Shown here: positions 61,501-64,000 of the stretch, in pieces
How the letters are laid out: each line of letters begins with the position of its first letter
Numbering within the stretch: position 1 is the first letter of the stretch
NCBI GenBank assembly: GCA_013396915.1
Contig: VWZL01003407.1
Span: 129,845 to 193,844 of the forward strand
From: Stercorarius parasiticus
Lineage: Eukaryota; Chordata; Aves; Charadriiformes; Stercorariidae
DNA length: 64,000 nucleotides
Direction: 5' to 3'
Program-made: the position numbers and the translations under genes
The notes under the pieces: model-generated
Seen by the model: only the letters and a program-made list of their open reading frames with translations
What the model was told of the DNA's origin: nothing
The model's database searches: none

Positions 61501-64000
61501 GTGCCTGGATCCCACCTGACCGGCATGGGCTGATGGCCGGGACATCACCACAAGACTAATAGTTACTATTCTCTCAATAATAAGCTTAACCAGACTTTAG
61601 CCTTAATGCTGCTTATCATCAAGCACCTTACAGTAATGACCTATTTTGTATATTGATTCTAGCATTTTTATGGACCTATATCGAGCATCCATCCACACCC
61701 TCATTTCTGTCACTGAACTGTTGCTTACGTTTCATTACTCAGTATAAAATCCAATACTCCCATTCCATTTGACGTCCAAAATCGAACTCTTCTAACACGG
61801 CCAAATGCCACCTAGTGATTAAAGTAGGAATTGCACTTAATCACTCAGTGCTGTATTGCGTGCGACAAGCTGCTGGAATGATTTTTAAAGACAGCTAATT
61901 TATCTTTGTGATTGGAGAAGTCTGTCATAAAATTAATGCTTGCTGTGAGTAAATCAAGTTTTTGTCTCCTAATTAGAGTACTGTACAGTTGTGAAGCATC
62001 ATTTAATTGTGATGAGATGCATTTTCCCAGAGAAAATGTTTCCCACTTCATTTTAACTATAGTTTATATACAGAATATACATAGTGAGCATTTCCCAAAA
62101 TACCTCTTGTGTCGATGCATTGCCATAGACAGGATGGAGGGCCAGCTGGGTAGCATGGGACGTCTGTTTTGCCTCCTACATAGGTGACATTTGGCCACTT
62201 CTGAAAATCTACCCAGAATTCTGTTACAGAATATTGTGGCATTTCTGTTTGGATATTCCTTAGTTATTTTTGTGTTTTGCAAAGATGTGTTTTCTACAAT
62301 GTTGTGTCATTCTGCTTGCAGAGGTAATGTGAAGACAGAACCCATTCTATGGAGAGGAATTGCTTTGTTTTCCCTGTTATGATTTCATACCAGGAGTTCT
62401 CCTCTTGCAGGCTACTCCATTCTCAAGCTCTGCATTTTTTTACTGAATTTTCCCCTGTTCGATGGTACCCTCGTGCCAACTAGGAGCATCTCCTCCAGGG
62501 ATCAGCCCTGTGGGTTAGTCTGCCTTCACGGGGAGCAGTGTTTGTGTGGCACGAGAGCTGGCTGGATGCTCCTGCAGGGTGCTAAGCCTCCCCTTGGGAC
62601 TGGTACCTATGGGCGTACCGTGTTGCTGTCAGCCCCAAGTGAGGAAGGACTGTGCAACCCAACGCTCAAAGCTGCTCACCTGACAAATCGTGTTCTGCCG
62701 TGTGGGAAGCAAGGCCGTGGGCCCTGGAGAGCAGGCAAGGCACCAGATGCTTCTGCCTGTGCCCCTGGGAAGGATTCTGTGGCAGCACCTGGCTGCGCTT
62801 GCTGGTGGTTGTCACCCTCTAGCACTGCCAGGGTGGGCTGACAGTATAATGCTGCTGAGGGAGGACAGTGTGGGGCACGCAATTCCATCAAGTCTGCACA
62901 ATGAGTGAGGCAGATGATGTAATTTTTCCTCCCTTACACAGCTTTCTGTGATTCTTTACTAGTCACGACCTGATGCTTGCCCTGACCCAGCCTGAATACA
63001 AATTTCAGGTGTGTACAGTGTGAGTGCTGTGATGCCGGCAAATCCAGTGCCTCTCCAGGCATAAAATACCATCCCTGGTCCTGGCTCAGCGTGAGAAGTG
63101 TTTTCGAGAACTGTATCTGGTGGCATCTGACTCTTTGCTTGCTCGGTCTCTCTCGATGCACCACAGTTCCTGATGCAATTTCCTATTGCTCTGCACTCAT
63201 TTCTCTTGCGTTGACCCACAGGAAGATCTTAAGAAAGGGAGTTGTTCATCTGCCTTTGTATGAAATTGAGCTCTGAATGGTATAGATTGTAAACAAAACT
63301 AATAGCTTTCGAAAATAAGCTAGTACCCAGAATACAATAGATGGTCTCCAGCCACAGAAGAAAACAGTGCCTGGCCTGAAAGGTGTAAAGTCCTAAAATA
63401 AACAGCACAACTTTTAACTGAGAAATAAATGAATTTTTCAAAATAATTTTTATATTTATATAATTATATTAGCATAGAAAAGAGAGAAAAAAATAAGTTA
63501 TATATTATCCTGGCCAAACTCTTCTCTGATGTCCGTGGAGTTACAGGAGGAGAGGGTTTGGCCTTTCATCTTGGTAGTGTGAATGTGCTAGAGCAGAAAC
63601 AAAGAATTTGTCAAAGCTGACCAGTACGCTGTACATCTATTTATCTATTTTTTGGCAACATTTTTTTTGCCATCTTTTTGTTTTTTTGGTGAAGATATCT
63701 ATATCGAGGACTAAAAGACAATTGTCATTAAAGTTTCCGAAATGTTAGTTTACTTTTAGTTGGCACAGTAAAAAGCCCAAGGAAAAAAAAATCCTTTTTA
63801 CAGGAACCGGTAGTCATTTATAAGGGAGCTGATCTCACCCAGCAGACTTTGAAGTTGATAATTAACCAGAAACAGGAAGGTTCATCATTTGGTAATGAGC
63901 TGCCTACAAACCCATCTGATGAATAAAGGCTGTCAAACAAAATCTCTTGGCATGGCACATCCACCTGCAGGGCTTACTACAGATGGCATGACAGCGTCTG
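55526..64000. other. Intergenic sequence, right end of window
   Basis: Mixed AT-rich sequence with two more GC-rich stretches (58.1-59.4 kb and 61.1-63.2 kb). These contain overlapping random open frames on both strands. A TTGATAAA duplication lies at 55732-55751 and a GGAA repeat at 61316-61337. AATAAA at 55523-55528 and 55668-55673 could end the candidate small gene. No GLRA2 exon was recognised. Confidence 0.65.
61316..61337 (+). repeat. GGAA tetranucleotide microsatellite
   Basis: About five to six copies of GGAA in a row. GGAA arrays can serve as ETS-factor binding sites, but no nearby promoter was seen. Confidence 0.75.

Noticed and set aside
62473..62841. 122-codon plus-strand open frame
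   Set aside because: GC-rich random frame with competing frames on both strands and no splice or promoter context.
48606..64000. Search for GLRA2 exons expected from human synteny
   Set aside because: No transmembrane or extracellular glycine-receptor motif was found on either strand; the gene probably starts beyond the right edge.

Overview
The window is vertebrate nuclear DNA, most likely from a bird. Three CR1 LINE ends carry typical avian 3' sequence. Splice sites are GT-AG, introns are short to moderate, and exon translations closely match two neighbouring vertebrate genes. The species cannot be named from the sequence. There is no bacterial or viral gene organisation, and no tRNA, rRNA or CRISPR array was seen.

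Left half (1-33.0 kb): MOSPD2 on the minus strand, transcribed right to left. Nine consecutive coding exons were read by translation and phase, from 32916 down to 4258. They cover the N-terminal region, the whole CRAL-TRIO domain and the acidic linker. The MSP domain and C-terminal membrane anchor are not in the window and should lie beyond its left edge. The first coding nucleotides are a puzzle: a clean splice donor and acceptor define a 77-nt first intron, but no in-frame ATG is found in the upstream exon, which contains one ambiguous base (33083).

Centre (32.7-33.7 kb): a CpG island with GC boxes and an alternating GC tract, lying between MOSPD2 and FANCB. The two genes are head to head and probably share a bidirectional promoter.

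Right of centre (33.3-48.6 kb): FANCB on the plus strand. It has one non-coding first exon and eight coding exons, with phases that join exactly into an 863-codon frame plus stop, followed by a poly(A) signal. The 5' leader in exon 2 carries three short upstream ORFs. FANCB belongs to the Fanconi anaemia core complex; MOSPD2 is an ER protein of membrane contact sites. The two are neighbours by conserved synteny and not by a shared pathway.

Right end (48.6-64 kb): mostly intergenic. In human the next gene on this side is GLRA2, but none of its exons was recognised. The most interesting item here is a possible unannotated two-exon gene for a 46-residue acidic protein (54347-55525). Its exons are bounded by good splice signals and join in phase, and its intron contains a 17-bp hairpin. 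Its function is unknown and its reality is unproven.
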